Part shown: piece after piece, positions 40,326-49,539 of the stretch
How the letters are laid out: each line of letters opens with the position of its first letter
How positions within the stretch are numbered: the first letter of the stretch is position 1
Source: Bacteroidales bacterium
Lineage (GTDB): Bacteria > Bacteroidota > Bacteroidia > Bacteroidales > Rikenellaceae
Direction of reading: 5' to 3'
Length of the DNA stretch: 64,000 nt
Assembly (NCBI GenBank): GCA_910575495.1
Contig: CAJTFS010000007.1
Span: 54,114-118,113, forward strand
Notes under the pieces: model-generated
Told to the model about the DNA's origin: nothing
Databases searched by the model: none
The model's input: the letters and a program-made list of their open reading frames with translations, nothing else
Translations under genes and position numbers: made by a program

Positions 40326-42341
40326 ATGAAAAAAATCGCAGTTATGTCTTTTTCCGCCATTATGCTTGCTTCGTGCGGCTCCTCGCAGGACGAGAAACCG
40401 TGGATCGTCGACCGGTTCGACGACGTGAAGGTGATCCGCTACGAAGTTCCCGGCTTCGACGAGCTCTCCCTGGAGCAGAAAGAGCTGGTTTACTACCTCG
40501 CCGAGGCTGCCAAATGCGGCCGCGACATTCTTTTCGACCAGAATTGTGCAATGAACCTTGCGGTGCGCCGCACGCTGGAGACCGTCTATGAAAACTATGC
40601 GGGCGACCGCACGACGGCCGAGTGGAAAGCGCTGGAGAAGTATCTGAAGAAAGTGTGGTTCGCCAACGGCATCCATCACCACTATTCCAACGACAAGTTC
40701 GTGCCCGAATTCACGGAGGGCTATCTGCTCACGGTCATCGAGACCATCCCCGAGGAGAAGTTCGGCGACGAGCTCAACGCCCTGCGCGGCGAGGTGTGCG
40801 TGGCGATCTTCGATCCTGCGGCCTATCCGACGCGGCTCAACCAGCGGGCGGGCGACGACCTGCTGCTCACCTCGTCGAGCAACTACTATCGCGGAGTTTC
40901 GCAGGCCGAGGCGGAACGTTTCTATGCTGCCATGGCGGCGGCCGACGCCGGCAATCCCGAGCCGGTCTCCTACGGGCTCAATTCGCAGCTCGTGAAAGAC
41001 GAAGCGGGAGTGCTTCGCGAACGCACGTGGAAAGTCGGCGGCATGTATTCGCCCGCCATCGAACAGATCGTCTTCTGGCTTGAAAAGGCGCAGTCCGTGG
41101 CTGCCGAGCCGCAGAAGTCGACCATCGCTTCGCTTGTCGATTATTATCGCACGGGCGATCTGAAGAAGTTCGACGACTACAACATCCGCTGGGTGAAGGA
41201 CACGCTTTCGAACGTCGATTTCGTCAACGGATTCATCGAGGACTACGGCGATCCGCTGGGCCGCAAGGCGTCGTGGGAGGCCAACGTCAACTTCATGGAC
41301 AGCGCGGCCTGCCACCGCACGGCCGTCATCTCGGAGAACGCCCAGTGGTTCGAGGACCATTCGCCCGCAGCTCCGGAGTACAGGAAAAAGGAGGTCAAGG
41401 GCGTTTCGGCCAAGGTCATCACCGTGGCGATGCTCGGCGGCGACTGCTACCCGGCCACGCCCATCGGCATCAACCTGCCCAACGCCGACTGGATCCGCAA
41501 GGAGTACGGTTCGAAGTCGGTGACCATCGACAACATCACCTATGCCTACGACATGGCGGCCCACGGCAACGGATTCAACGAGGAATTCGTGCTGCGGGCC
41601 GAGGACCGCGACCGCATGGAGCGCTACGGCAAGCTGGCGGACGACCTGCACACCGACCTGCACGAGTGCTTGGGCCACGGCTCGGGGCAGCTTGCGCCGG
41701 GCGTTTCGGGCGGCGAGCTCAAAAGTTACGGTTCGACCTTGGAGGAGACCCGCGCCGACCTGTTCGGGCTCTATTATCTGGGCGATCCGAAGATGGTGGA
41801 GCTGGGCCTGATCCCCTCGCTCGACGTGGCGTGGGCGGGCTATGCCAAGTACATCATGAACGGCATGATGACCCAGCTGGCACGCATCGAGCCGGGCAAG
41901 AACGTCGAGGAGGCGCACATGCGCAACCGCAAGCTGATCTGCGAATGGTGCTACGAGCGCGGCAAGGCCGACAACGTGATCGAGTGGGTGGTCGAGGACG
42001 GCAAGCGCTACGTTGTGGTCAACGATTTCGTGAAACTGCGGACGCTTTTCGGCGAGATGCTGCATGAAATCCAGCGCATCAAATCCGAAGGCGACTACGA
42101 AGCGGGCCGCGAGCTGGTAGAGCGCTATGCTGTGGCGGTCGACCCCGAACTGCACGCCCAGGTGCGCGAGCGCTATTATGCGTTGGGTATCGAACCCTAC
42201 GGCGGCTTCCTCAATCCGGAATACGAGCTTGTTGAGCGCGACGGCAAGGTGGTCGACGTGAAGATCGTCTATCCGACCGACTATGCTGCGCAGATGATGG
42301 GCTATTCGAAGAATTATTCGTTCCTGCCGCTGAAAAACTGA
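40326..42341 (+). CDS. Dipeptidyl peptidase III (M49), lipoprotein
   Basis: A 671-residue zinc peptidase that removes dipeptides from peptide N-termini. The M49 zinc site HECLGH is followed about 55 residues later by EETRAD, the second glutamate motif. The N-terminus [20 protein letters not shown] is a lipoprotein signal (LAS-C), so the enzyme should be membrane-anchored outside the cytoplasm. A TATCTTCG sequence (40296-40303) resembles a -7 box. The first lectin-like cassette begins 15 bp after its stop codon. Confidence 0.93.
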   Translation: MKKIAVMSFSAIMLASCGSSQDEKPWIVDRFDDVKVIRYEVPGFDELSLEQKELVYYLAEAAKCGRDILFDQNCAMNLAVRRTLETVYENYAGDRTTAEWKALEKYLKKVWFANGIHHHYSNDKFVPEFTEGYLLTVIETIPEEKFGDELNALRGEVCVAIFDPAAYPTRLNQRAGDDLLLTSSSNYYRGVSQAEAERFYAAMAAADAGNPEPVSYGLNSQLVKDEAGVLRERTWKVGGMYSPAIEQIVFWLEKAQSVAAEPQKSTIASLVDYYRTGDLKKFDDYNIRWVKDTLSNVDFVNGFIEDYGDPLGRKASWEANVNFMDSAACHRTAVISENAQWFEDHSPAAPEYRKKEVKGVSAKVITVAMLGGDCYPATPIGINLPNADWIRKEYGSKSVTIDNITYAYDMAAHGNGFNEEFVLRAEDRDRMERYGKLADDLHTDLHECLGHGSGQLAPGVSGGELKSYGSTLEETRADLFGLYYLGDPKMVELGLIPSLDVAWAGYAKYIMNGMMTQLARIEPGKNVEEAHMRNRKLICEWCYERGKADNVIEWVVEDGKRYVVVNDFVKLRTLFGEMLHEIQRIKSEGDYEAGRELVERYAVAVDPELHAQVRERYYALGIEPYGGFLNPEYELVERDGKVVDVKIVYPTDYAAQMMGYSKNYSFLPLKN

Positions 42342-42355
42342 GTTTCCGGCTTTGT

Positions 42356-42764
42356 AAAACAGCTTCCGGCCCGGAGTGGCGCGGGCTACGGCTCGCACCA
42401 GCGCGGCCAGGCAGATTCAGCAATCCGCTGACGGAGTCGCGTTTCCGGCCGGAGTTCCCCGGCCGGAAACGCCCGTCAGTTTTTCATCCCAGTTCATGCC
42501 GGAGCCGGATCGCAACGAAGTCTTCGGCATGTCCATTCCAGCGATTGCTTTTCGCTCCTGCTGCGGGCCTCCGCATCCGGGATACGGGAGCCCTGGCCAA
42601 CGTCGGCACGAACGGCTACTATTACTCTTCGTCGCCCTTCGCGTCCGGCAATATCTACGCGGGCTTTCTGAACTTCAACGCGGGCAACGTGAACCCGCTG
42701 AATACTGCCATCCGGGGCGATGCCTTTCCCGTGCGCTGCGTCCAGCATCTGCCGAAGCTGTTTT
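42356..42764 (+). repeat. Cassette A: inverted-end element with FISUMP/lectin-like C-terminal module
   Basis: 409 bp bounded by AAAACAGCTTC (42356-42366) and GAAGCTGTTTT (42754-42764). The 5' block (to about 42440) and a TTCATCCCAG block are non-coding. From about 42553 an open stretch reads FAPAAGLR, GALANVGTNGYYYSSSPF, LNFNAGNVNPLN and FPVRCVQHLPKLF, ending at a TGA near 42773. This is the end of a FISUMP (Fibrobacter major paralogous) or C-type-lectin-like domain without its N-terminal part, start codon or promoter. It is followed after 20 bp by cassette B. Confidence 0.75.
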
Positions 42765-42784
42765 TGGTTCTTTGACTTTCGTGT

Positions 42785-43227
42785 AAAACAGCTCATGGCC
42801 CGGAGTGGTGCAGATCATGGTTTGCGCCAGCGCGGCCAAGCAGATTCAGCAATCCGCTGACGACCCGGTCCCGGCTATCCCGAATCCGCCGCAGGGCCCG
42901 TCGTCAGTTGTTCATCCCAGTTTGCCGCAGAGCCTACAACGATAACCCCGGCGTTCCGTACGACGGTCGATGCGAAGTCTTTGCGGCATCCATTCCAGCG
43001 ATTGCTTCCACATCGCCTGGACTGCTGCGGGCTACCGCAACAACGCGACGGGAGCCTTGGGAAACGTCGGCACGAACGGGGAGTATTTCTCTTCGTCGCC
43101 GCTTTCCGCCAGCATTGCTCAGGCGAGTGCGCTGTGGTTCAATTCGGGCAATGTGAACCCTTTGAGTAATCCGAATCGGGCGAACGGACGCTCCGTGCGC
43201 TGCGTCCAGCATCTGCGAAGCTGTTTT
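42785..43227 (+). repeat. Cassette B: inverted-end element with FISUMP/lectin-like C-terminal module
   Basis: 443 bp from AAAACAGCTC (42785) to GAAGCTGTTTT (43217-43227). The 5' block is more diverged than in A. The module reads WTAAGYRNNATGALGNVGTN, then GEYFSSSPL, FNSGNVNPLSN and SVRCVQHLRSCF. Residues after GTNG, in the loop before LWF and before SVRC differ from the other copies, whereas the frame of the core is kept. Confidence 0.75.
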
Positions 43228-43242
43228 TTTATTTCCGACTGC

Positions 43243-43794
43243 AAAACAGACAGCTTCCGGCCCGGAGTGGCGCGGGCTACGGCTCGCACCAGCGCGGCCC
43301 GAGTAGATTCAGCAATCCGCTGACGGTTCCGGTCCCGGCACTCCCGAATCCGCCGCAAGGCCGCACCGCCAGCTATTCATCCCAGCCTGCCGCAGAGTTT
43401 GTGGCAATGGAGCTTACACGAGATGTCGCAGTTTCGGGCGCAGCCTGCGGGGCACGCTTGCGGGCCTCCGCCGGGGGAGGCTGCGGCCCGCACGGCTCAA
43501 AAGAGCCGCACGATACAACGGCAATCGTAGCAAGAACCTTTGTTCCGCACTCTCCGCGGCATCCATTCCAGCGATTGTTCCTTGCGTCCTGCTGCGGGCT
43601 ACCGCCACTGGACGACAGGAGTCTTGACGAACGTCGGTGCCGAGGGCGACAGCTGGTCCTCGTCGTCCTTTGCAGCCGGCGACCATCGCGCGGGCTACTT
43701 GAACTTCAACGCGACCTGGGTGAACCCGCTGAACGCGTGGTACCGTTCGATCGCTTTTCCCGTGCGCTGCGTCCAAGCATCTGCGGGCTGTTTT
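43243..43794 (+). repeat. Cassette C: inverted-end element with FISUMP/lectin-like module and internal hairpin repeat
   Basis: 552 bp. The left end has a 4-bp duplication (AAAACAGACAGCTTC) and the right end is GGGCTGTTTT. Between the 5' block and the module it contains about 140 bp, including hairpin repeat 2, which is also present at the same place in cassette E. The module reads RPAAGYRHWTTGVLTNVGAE, then SWSSSSFAAG, YLNFNATWVNPLN and FPVRCVQ. The length equals that of cassette E. Confidence 0.75.
43438..43513. repeat. Copy 2 of the GC-rich multi-hairpin repeat, inside cassette C
   Basis: CGCAGCCTGCGGGGCACGC, GGGCCTCCGCCGGGGGAGG and CGGCTCAAAAGAGCCG occur in this order. The sequence is the reverse complement of the copy at 54431-54511, and a close relative of 28978-29067. 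Confidence 0.65.
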
Positions 43795-43803
43795 CGTGCA
43801 ACG

Positions 43804-43832
43804 AAAACGGGAGGCATAAAGCCTCCCGTTTT
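43804..43832 (-). terminator. Terminator between cassette C and the secreted-protein gene
   Basis: AAAACGGGAGGC and GCCTCCCGTTTT form a perfect 12-bp stem with a 5-nt loop. It serves the minus-strand gene ending at 43854 and could also stop plus-strand transcripts from the cassettes. Confidence 0.85.
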
Positions 43833-43853
43833 GCGTTTGTACGACTTGCAGTA

Positions 43854-44435
43854 TTATTTCTTCTTGGGGTCGGAGCCGTTGTCGATGGCGAAGGTCGATA
43901 CGATGACCATTTTCTCGTCGACGTTGTTGGGGTTGGAGACGATGACTCCGTACTCGCCGTTGGGGCGCGTTTCGAAAACCAGCCGATAGCTGCTTTCGCC
44001 GTACTTCGATGCGGTGAAAGGCAGGTATTCCATCGTGTTGCTCTGTACGTTGAACGTGCCTACGGCCGAAATTACGGCCGAACGGTTCTTGGCCGTGGCT
44101 TTCATGCGGAAGACGCGCACGATCGACATCGGGTCGGCCTTGTTGTCCTTGGCGCGGACGATCAGTTCGATGGGCTGGCTGCCGTCGAGCCGTACGCCGG
44201 CTGTGCTGCCGTCGATCACGACTTTGGTCTTCTGCTTGGCGGCGGCGAATCCGGCAATGTAGACGCCGGCTCCGGTCTTGATGCGGACGTTGTGCTTTTC
44301 GAGCTTGTGCGACGAGCCGTCGGGGAAGACTGCTACGACTTCGCCTTCGAATTCAGGTTCGAGGGATTGTGCCGAGAGCGGTTCGGTCCCCCACGCCATG
44401 GCTGCGAAAGCCATCAGGAAGAGAAACTTTTTCAT
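43854..44435 (-). CDS. Secreted protein of unknown function
   Basis: 193 residues with a signal peptide (MKKFLFLMAFAAMAWGTEPL SAQ). The mature part is predicted all-beta: GEVVAVFPDGSSHKLEKHNV, VRLDGSQPIELIVRAKDN and YRLVFETRPNGEYGVIVSNP. I do not recognise the family. It sits between cassettes C (convergent) and D. It has its own -7 box and terminator, so it appears to be a functional single gene. Confidence 0.8.
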   Translation of the reverse strand: MKKFLFLMAFAAMAWGTEPLSAQSLEPEFEGEVVAVFPDGSSHKLEKHNVRIKTGAGVYIAGFAAAKQKTKVVIDGSTAGVRLDGSQPIELIVRAKDNKADPMSIVRVFRMKATAKNRSAVISAVGTFNVQSNTMEYLPFTASKYGESSYRLVFETRPNGEYGVIVSNPNNVDEKMVIVSTFAIDNGSDPKKK

Positions 44436-44465
44436 GGACTTTGGGTTTAGGAGTTGTGTCTGTTG

Positions 44466-44473
44466 CAAAGATA
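44466..44473 (-). promoter_or_regulatory. -7 box (TATCTTTG) of the secreted-protein gene
   Basis: A perfect TANNTTTG match. The position where a -33 TTTG is expected is instead next to a run of nine G (44504-44496 on the minus strand), itself preceded by eight A. A homopolymer there could vary promoter strength by slippage. Confidence 0.6.
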
Positions 44474-44561
44474 ACCATTTCTGTTTAACGTTGTTCCCCC
44501 CCCCGTTTTTTTTGTTCATTTGGTCTGAAAACGGGGCGTGCGCAGACCCCGAAAACGGTAA

Positions 44562-45264
44562 AAAACAGCTTCCGTGGGGTAGATGCTGGACGCAGCGCAC
44601 GGGAAAACCGGCGGAACGGTACCACGATTCGAGTGGGTTAACGTTGTCTGCGTTGAAGTTCAGATAGCCCATTCCGGCCTGGTCGGCAGCAAGCGGCGAG
44701 GACGAGAGCGAGTACCCGTTCGTGCCGACGTTCGCCAGGGCTCCCGTCGTTTCGTTGCGGTAGCCCGTAGCAGGGCAATAAGCAATCGCTGGAATGGATG
44801 CCGCGGAGAGGGAACAAAACAGAATTCACAATTCAGAATTCAGAATTCACAATGCACAATTAACCCCTCTTCGAGGGTTTGATTCCGCTCTTGCTCAGCA
44901 AAGGCTTGTAGTTTGAGACATGCTTGCCGCAACGCCATGTTGAGCGAAACGGATCGACGAACGCAGCGAGTGCATAGTCCGAAAAAGACAAACGAAGTGC
45001 AGTCAAGAATCCGTATGCTGACGATACGGATTCTTCGTCGCTATGCTCCTCAGAATGACGAATTACTTTCTTAATTGTGCATTTTGAATTGTGAATTCTG
45101 AATTGTTTCCAGCTCTGCGGCAGGCTGGGATGAATAGCTGGCGGTGCGGCCTTGCGGCGGATTCGGGAGTGCCGGGACCGGAACCGTCAGCGGATTGCTG
45201 AATCTACTCGGGCCGCGCTGGTGCGAGCCGTAGCCCGCGCCACTCCGGGCCGGAAGCTGTTTTT
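44562..45264 (-). repeat. Cassette D: inverted-end element with FISUMP/lectin-like module, split by an insertion
   Basis: On the minus strand it runs from GGTAAAAACAGCTTCC (45267 region) to GGAAGCTGTTTTTACC (44558 region), so the inverted ends extend to 16 bp. The 5' block (45264 to about 45111) is intact. A sequence of about 295 bp interrupts it, and the module follows: PATGYRNETTGALANVGTNG, YSLSSSPLAAD, GYLNFNADNVNPLESWYRS and FPVRCVQHL. Without the insertion the length is about 408 bp, as in cassette A. Confidence 0.75.
44817..45110. mobile_element. MITE-like insertion in cassette D
   Basis: The ends are AATTC-rich inverted copies: about 44820-44863 (AATTCACAATTCAGAATTC-type) and about 45072-45107 (its reverse complement type). 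Inside is a perfect 12-bp hairpin AAGAATCCGTAT...ATACGGATTCTT (45005-45035) and a CTCAGAATGAC end like the element at 10887. No ORF is credible. Confidence 0.55.
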
Positions 45265-45498
45265 ACCGATGGACGGTTGCGAAACGCCGGTCCGGCGATC
45301 GTTGCCCGTGCTGTCCGATTGCGCCGTACAGGTCGTTTGTGCGGCGCGATGCGCACTCCGGCAATGCTTCTTCGGGCAAAGAATCGTGTGCAGAACCGAA
45401 CCTGAAGTTTGCCGGGATGATAGGCAGCAACGAATCGGATCTGTCACCGCATCGTTCCCCGGAATGCTGCCCGGGGCGGCGATGTGTGCGCCGCGGCG

Positions 45499-46023
45499 TT
45501 ATTCTTCTTCCGGAGCGTCCGTCCGGCTGCCTTGCGGCGGTGCCAGTTCCTGTTCGAGTTTTTCGGCTTCGGTGCAGGAGACGTAGAGACGGTCTTCGCA
45601 ATCGGTGATGATCTCCACGAAGTTGCGCCACTCGGTGGCGTAGAGTTTCACGCGCGTGAAGCTCCGCAGGTCGTAATAATGGCCGTAGTAGCCGAAGAAC
45701 CCGCAGGCGCCGAACAGCGGCACGATCCAGGTCATCTCCTTGGGCTCGACACGGCGTACGGAGACGATTTTGCTGCGGTCGATCTCGGTGATGTCGAGCA
45801 GACAGCGCACCTGGACCGTTTCGTCGGTGACGACGATCTTGCGCGGGACCGAGAGGGCCATCAGCGCGATAAGCGCAATGATGAACGAAGTGAACCAGGC
45901 CGAAAGATAACCGCCTTCGTAGAGGTAGTAGAGTCCGCCGCCCAGCAGGCTGAAGACGACCACATAGACCAGTGTCCAGTAGATCGTGCGGCGATCGAAA
46001 CGGTATTTGTAGACGCTTTGCAT
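45499..46023 (-). CDS. Membrane protein with bacterial PH-like domain
   Basis: A 174-residue protein. Two hydrophobic helices (about 14-33 and 42-58) are followed by a beta-rich region (KIVVTDETVQVRCLLDITEI to FVEIITDCEDRLYVSC), the layout of bacterial PH-domain membrane proteins (YdbS/DUF304-like). The C-terminus is acidic. Function is unknown. It ends 6 bp after ispD, so it may share its transcript. Confidence 0.75.
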   Translation of the reverse strand: MQSVYKYRFDRRTIYWTLVYVVVFSLLGGGLYYLYEGGYLSAWFTSFIIALIALMALSVPRKIVVTDETVQVRCLLDITEIDRSKIVSVRRVEPKEMTWIVPLFGACGFFGYYGHYYDLRSFTRVKLYATEWRNFVEIITDCEDRLYVSCTEAEKLEQELAPPQGSRTDAPEEE

Positions 46024-46029
46024 GGGAAG

Positions 46030-46740
46030 TTATTCTTGGGGCAGCTCGTTGTAGGCATTTTCTTCGCGCAGGGTCAGCAGGGCTTCGGCCACGGCAAAAT
46101 CTTCGGGCGCGGTGAGTTTGATGTTCTGCCGCTCGCCGTCGCAGAGACGGACCGCGTGGCCGGCGGCTTCGACGACCGATGCGTCGTCGGTGAAGCCGGG
46201 GCGGAAATCGGTCCGGTAGGCGTCGCGCAGCAGGTCGGCCCGGAAGAACTGCGGAGTCTGTACGATCCGCAGGCGGCTGCGGTCGACGATGCGTGAAACC
46301 TCGCTGTCGCCGTCGGTTTCGCGGTAGGAGTCGATGGCCTCGACGACCGGAACGGCGCTTCCGAATTCGGCGGCGAGGGCTGCCGTGCGACGGATCAGCT
46401 TGACGGAGCCCAGCGGCCGCACCGCATCCTGCACGGCTGCGATCTCGATGTCGGCCGGGAGTGCGGCAAGCCCGTTGCGCACCGAGTGGAACCGTTCGGC
46501 GCCGCCTTCGACAACGCTGTGTGCCGCAACGTCGAAGCGCGCACAGAGATTGTGCCAGAAGTCGACATGTTCCGCCGGCAGCACAACGACGATAGGGGCA
46601 CCGGGCAGCGCTTCGGCGAAGTTGCCGATCGTGCGGGCCAGCACGGGGACACCGCCCAGCAGCGCGAACTGCTTGGGGATGCGTCCGCCGCAGCGTTTGC
46701 CGGCACCGCCGGCCACGATGATGACCCCGATGGGTGCCAT
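46030..46740 (-). CDS. ispD: 2-C-methyl-D-erythritol 4-phosphate cytidylyltransferase
   Basis: A 236-residue enzyme of the MEP isoprenoid pathway that couples MEP to CMP. The nucleotide-binding motif VIIVAGGAGKRCGGRIPKQF, the AVQDAVRP stretch, and TPQFFRADLL and FTDDASVVEAAG are diagnostic. It starts 4 bp after the upstream peptidase gene. Confidence 0.96.
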   Translation of the reverse strand: MAPIGVIIVAGGAGKRCGGRIPKQFALLGGVPVLARTIGNFAEALPGAPIVVVLPAEHVDFWHNLCARFDVAAHSVVEGGAERFHSVRNGLAALPADIEIAAVQDAVRPLGSVKLIRRTAALAAEFGSAVPVVEAIDSYRETDGDSEVSRIVDRSRLRIVQTPQFFRADLLRDAYRTDFRPGFTDDASVVEAAGHAVRLCDGERQNIKLTAPEDFAVAEALLTLREENAYNELPQE

Positions 46741-46744
46741 GGCG

Positions 46745-48073
46745 CTATTTTTTAGCCGGTTTGGCCGTTGTCTTTGCCGGAGCGGCTGCCGCCGAGTCGG
46801 CCGGAACGGCCGGTTTCGTCAGGGCCGGGATCGAATCGAGCTGCGTGATGCGCTCTTCGTCGGAGATCGTGCCGTTGAGCTCGGCCATGATGCGCTCGCG
46901 GACATAGTCGAATCCGGCGCGGTTCTGCTTGCTGATGGGCTCGGCAGGTTTCTGGGGAATCTTCAGCGGGTCGATGGGCGTGCCGTTGCGCCAGATGCGG
47001 TAGTCGAGGTGGGGGCCGGTCGAAGCGCCGGTCGAACCGACGTAGCCGATCAGCTGGCCCTGCGACACGCGTTTGCCCTGGGCGATGCCCTTGGCATAGC
47101 CGCTGAGGTGGAGGTAGCCCGTCATGAGGTTGCCGGCATGCTTGATCTTGAGGGTCTTGCCGCCGCCGCCGGCCCAGCCCTTGAAGGTCACGACGCCGTC
47201 GGCCACGGCGTGCACGGGCGTGCCCTTGGGTGCGGCGTAGTCGACGCCGGTGTGGGGGCGGTAGACCTTGTAGATGGGGTGCTTGCGGGCGTAAGAGAAC
47301 TTGGAGCTGATGCGCGTGTATTTGAGCGGGGCTTTGAGCAGCTGCTTGCGGAGACTCGCTCCGTCGGCCTCCCAATACTGGATCTTGCCGCCCTGGCGGT
47401 AGGGGATGGCGTAGTATTCCTTGCCTCCCTGCGTGAACTTGGCGCCCCAGACGCGGCCGATGCCTGCCGACACGGTGTCGTCGATGAAGAGTTCGTCGTA
47501 GATGACCGTGAAGCTGTCGCCCTTCTGGATGCCGAAGAAGTCGACGGTCCACTGGTAGATGTTTTCCATCTCGGCGGCGAGCGAATAGGGCAGGTTCTGC
47601 TCCATGATCGAACCCCACAGCGACGAATTGATCACGGCGCTGCGCTGGGTGCGGCGGATGGTCATGGGTTTGGTGTCCTTGCGTACCGAGACCGAGTCGT
47701 TGTCGTGGAATCCGAAGACGACGAATCCGGTGCGGTCGGTTTCATAGACCAGGTAGTCGAGGTGGGGGCTGTAAAGCGAGTCTTCGTGGATGAAGACCGT
47801 GTATTTGTGTCCGGGGCGGATGTTGCGCAGGGGGAAGATCTCCTTCGAGGCGCGGTCCAGCCGGTCGATCTGGCGCACGGTGATGCCGTAGCTGTTGAGA
47901 ATCTTGCTCATGGTCTCGCCTTTGCCGACTTCGGCGGTTTCGAGGCGGTAGTTGTCGGCATCGATGCCGTAGACCAGGTTGCGTCGGGTTTCCGTCTCCT
48001 TCTCGGAGGTGCGGTTGCAGGCTCCCGCCGTCAGCGCGAGCAGTGCGAGGAGGTATAATCGGAGAGTTTTCAT
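46745..48073 (-). CDS. M23 family peptidoglycan endopeptidase, lipoprotein
   Basis: A 442-residue protein with lipoprotein signal (LLALLALTAGAC), a LysM-like/OapA-like region (GKGETMSKILNSYGITVRQI) and a C-terminal LytM domain. The zinc motif HTGVDYAAPKGTPVHAVADG is standard. The second motif reads GPHLDYRIW, so the usual HxH is HxD; Asp may replace a His ligand. A Pro/Ala/Lys-rich tail ends the chain. The likely role is cutting cell-wall cross-links. The ATG at 48073 follows a full promoter. Confidence 0.92.
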   Translation of the reverse strand: MKTLRLYLLALLALTAGACNRTSEKETETRRNLVYGIDADNYRLETAEVGKGETMSKILNSYGITVRQIDRLDRASKEIFPLRNIRPGHKYTVFIHEDSLYSPHLDYLVYETDRTGFVVFGFHDNDSVSVRKDTKPMTIRRTQRSAVINSSLWGSIMEQNLPYSLAAEMENIYQWTVDFFGIQKGDSFTVIYDELFIDDTVSAGIGRVWGAKFTQGGKEYYAIPYRQGGKIQYWEADGASLRKQLLKAPLKYTRISSKFSYARKHPIYKVYRPHTGVDYAAPKGTPVHAVADGVVTFKGWAGGGGKTLKIKHAGNLMTGYLHLSGYAKGIAQGKRVSQGQLIGYVGSTGASTGPHLDYRIWRNGTPIDPLKIPQKPAEPISKQNRAGFDYVRERIMAELNGTISDEERITQLDSIPALTKPAVPADSAAAAPAKTTAKPAKK

Positions 48074-48082
48074 ACGTATGGA

Positions 48083-48114
48083 CAAAGATAGTGCAAGCCG
48101 AGCGGAAAAGCAAA
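48083..48114 (-). promoter_or_regulatory. Complete promoter of the M23 peptidase-ispD unit
   Basis: -33 TTTG (48114-48111), 20-nt spacer and -7 TATCTTTG (48090-48083) on the minus strand, an exact fit to the Bacteroidetes consensus. Confidence 0.8.
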
Positions 48115-48180
48115 CGTTTTTTTGAGGCGCCGCCTATCTAAACCGAGGATTCATCCTCGGTAAAGTGCAAGCCGAGCGGA
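48091..48180. repeat. Direct repeats around a hairpin
   Basis: GTGCAAGCCGAGCGGA occurs at 48091-48106 and 48165-48180. Between them lies the perfect hairpin ACCGAGGAT-tc-ATCCTCGGT (48142-48161). The first repeat is the spacer of the M23 promoter. The rest of the gap to 48510 shows no gene. Confidence 0.5.
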
Positions 48181-48510
48181 TTTTCATTTCGGGGGACACG
48201 GCGGCGCCTGCCCGAATCCACAGCTTATCGAAATCTTTCGTTGCCCGGCTCGCGCTTTGCGCGACCGCCCCCGGCCGGGCAACGAGTAAATCCACGGTGT
48301 ACATTTCTATGAGCAAGCGTGGGATCGGGATCGTTTGCAGCGGCAGGTTGGGTGCCGGCATGTCAGGTTTCGGCCGGGTGGCGGCCGGAGCGGCGGGTAC
48401 TTGTTCATTCCGGGTGGTCCGAGCTTTCCGTGAGACAACCTTGGGCGCCGAATCCGGCGATGCGTTCTCCCCGGGCATCGTTTTTGCGCGGGCCGGCGGA
48501 AACCGACCGG

Positions 48511-49431
48511 ATGAACAAGATCAAGCCCCATCTGGCCCTCCTGGCATGCAACTGCATCTGGGCCATGGATTTCCCGTTCTACAATCTGCTGCTGAGCCAT
48601 TATATCCGGCCCTTGGCATTGGCCGAAGCGTCGTTGATCGCCACGGCCCTCATCTCGCTGGTGCCGCTTCTGTGGGAGCGCGCCGAACGGATCGACCGGG
48701 CCGACATCCGCAAGTTCTTGGGAGCGGCCATGTTGATGGGGGTCTTGCGCAAGGTGTTTCTGATGTACGGTCTCTCCGAAACGTCGCCCATCGACGGTTC
48801 GATCATCGATACCATCGTGCCGCTCCTCGTTTTGCTGCTCTCGGTGCTGTTAGGTCTCGACCGGTTCACGAAGTTGAAGGTCGCGGGTCTGTTGCTCGGA
48901 ACGGGCGGTGCCGTGGCCGTGGTGGCGACGGGACATGCGTCGGCCCATTACCATGCGCAGCTGTGGGGCAACGTGTTGATTTTTCTCTGCGCATGCGTTT
49001 CGTCGGTCTACATGGTCTGCTTCAAGAAGCTGGTGGGCAAGTACCGCGTCACGACCGTCATGCGTTGGCTCTATTGCCTTGCGGCGATCATGCTGCTTCC
49101 GTTCAGCGTCGGCCAGCTGGTGCATACCGACTTCGGGGCGATGTTGCGGCATGCGCTCATGCCGACTCTGTGCGTCTTCCTGCTGCAGACCTACCTGCCC
49201 AATATTCTGTTCAACTATTCGCTGCGTTTCGTTTCTTCGACCGTGTCGAGTATCTATACCTATTTGCAGCCCGTAGTGGCCATTGCGGCTTCGGTGGCGC
49301 TGAGGCTCGACAAACTCCATTTCGACACGGTGGTCTTCGCGCTGTTGATTTTCCTGGGTGTCGGGATGGTGCTGCGCTCCTATGCCAAACAACCGTCCCG
49401 TCCCGAAGAACCGGCCGTGAAGCTGCATTAG
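48511..49431 (+). CDS. EamA-family (DMT superfamily) transporter
   Basis: A 306-residue membrane protein with ten hydrophobic helices in two repeated halves, the EamA layout. It begins MNKIKPHLALLACNCIWAMD, with the LLACNCIWAMDFPFYN stretch typical of the first helix. The substrate is unknown. The start is the ATG at 48511; longer open frames upstream are out of family. Confidence 0.9.
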   Translation: MNKIKPHLALLACNCIWAMDFPFYNLLLSHYIRPLALAEASLIATALISLVPLLWERAERIDRADIRKFLGAAMLMGVLRKVFLMYGLSETSPIDGSIIDTIVPLLVLLLSVLLGLDRFTKLKVAGLLLGTGGAVAVVATGHASAHYHAQLWGNVLIFLCACVSSVYMVCFKKLVGKYRVTTVMRWLYCLAAIMLLPFSVGQLVHTDFGAMLRHALMPTLCVFLLQTYLPNILFNYSLRFVSSTVSSIYTYLQPVVAIAASVALRLDKLHFDTVVFALLIFLGVGMVLRSYAKQPSRPEEPAVKLH

Positions 49432-49471
49432 AGGGTGTGAAGCTATTTCAGAAGCCTGCGGGCCGAAACTA

Positions 49472-49505
49472 AAACGCGCCTCCCGACTTGGGAAGCGCGT
49501 TTTTC
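49472..49505. terminator. Terminator between EamA and rplI
   Basis: AAAACGCGC-TCCC and GGGA-GCGCGTTTT form a 14-bp stem with one mismatch and a 5-nt loop, with T runs on both strands. It serves both convergent units. Confidence 0.85.
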
Positions 49506-49539
49506 GCTGCGAACATTGCGTCCGCTCCGGGCCATTTGC

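Noticed and set aside
42356..42560. Coding potential of the cassette 5' block
   Set aside because: The frame entering the module differs between A, D and B/C/E, and stops occur in the 5' block of several copies, so a shared protein across the whole cassette is not supported.
42550..43780. Active diversity-generating retroelement in the window
   Set aside because: No reverse transcriptase, accessory gene or template repeat is present, and the differences between modules include many that are not at adenines of a common template.
42341..45264. CRISPR array
   Set aside because: The repeats are long, few and of unequal spacing, with inverted ends and coding-like modules; there are no short regular repeats with unique spacers.
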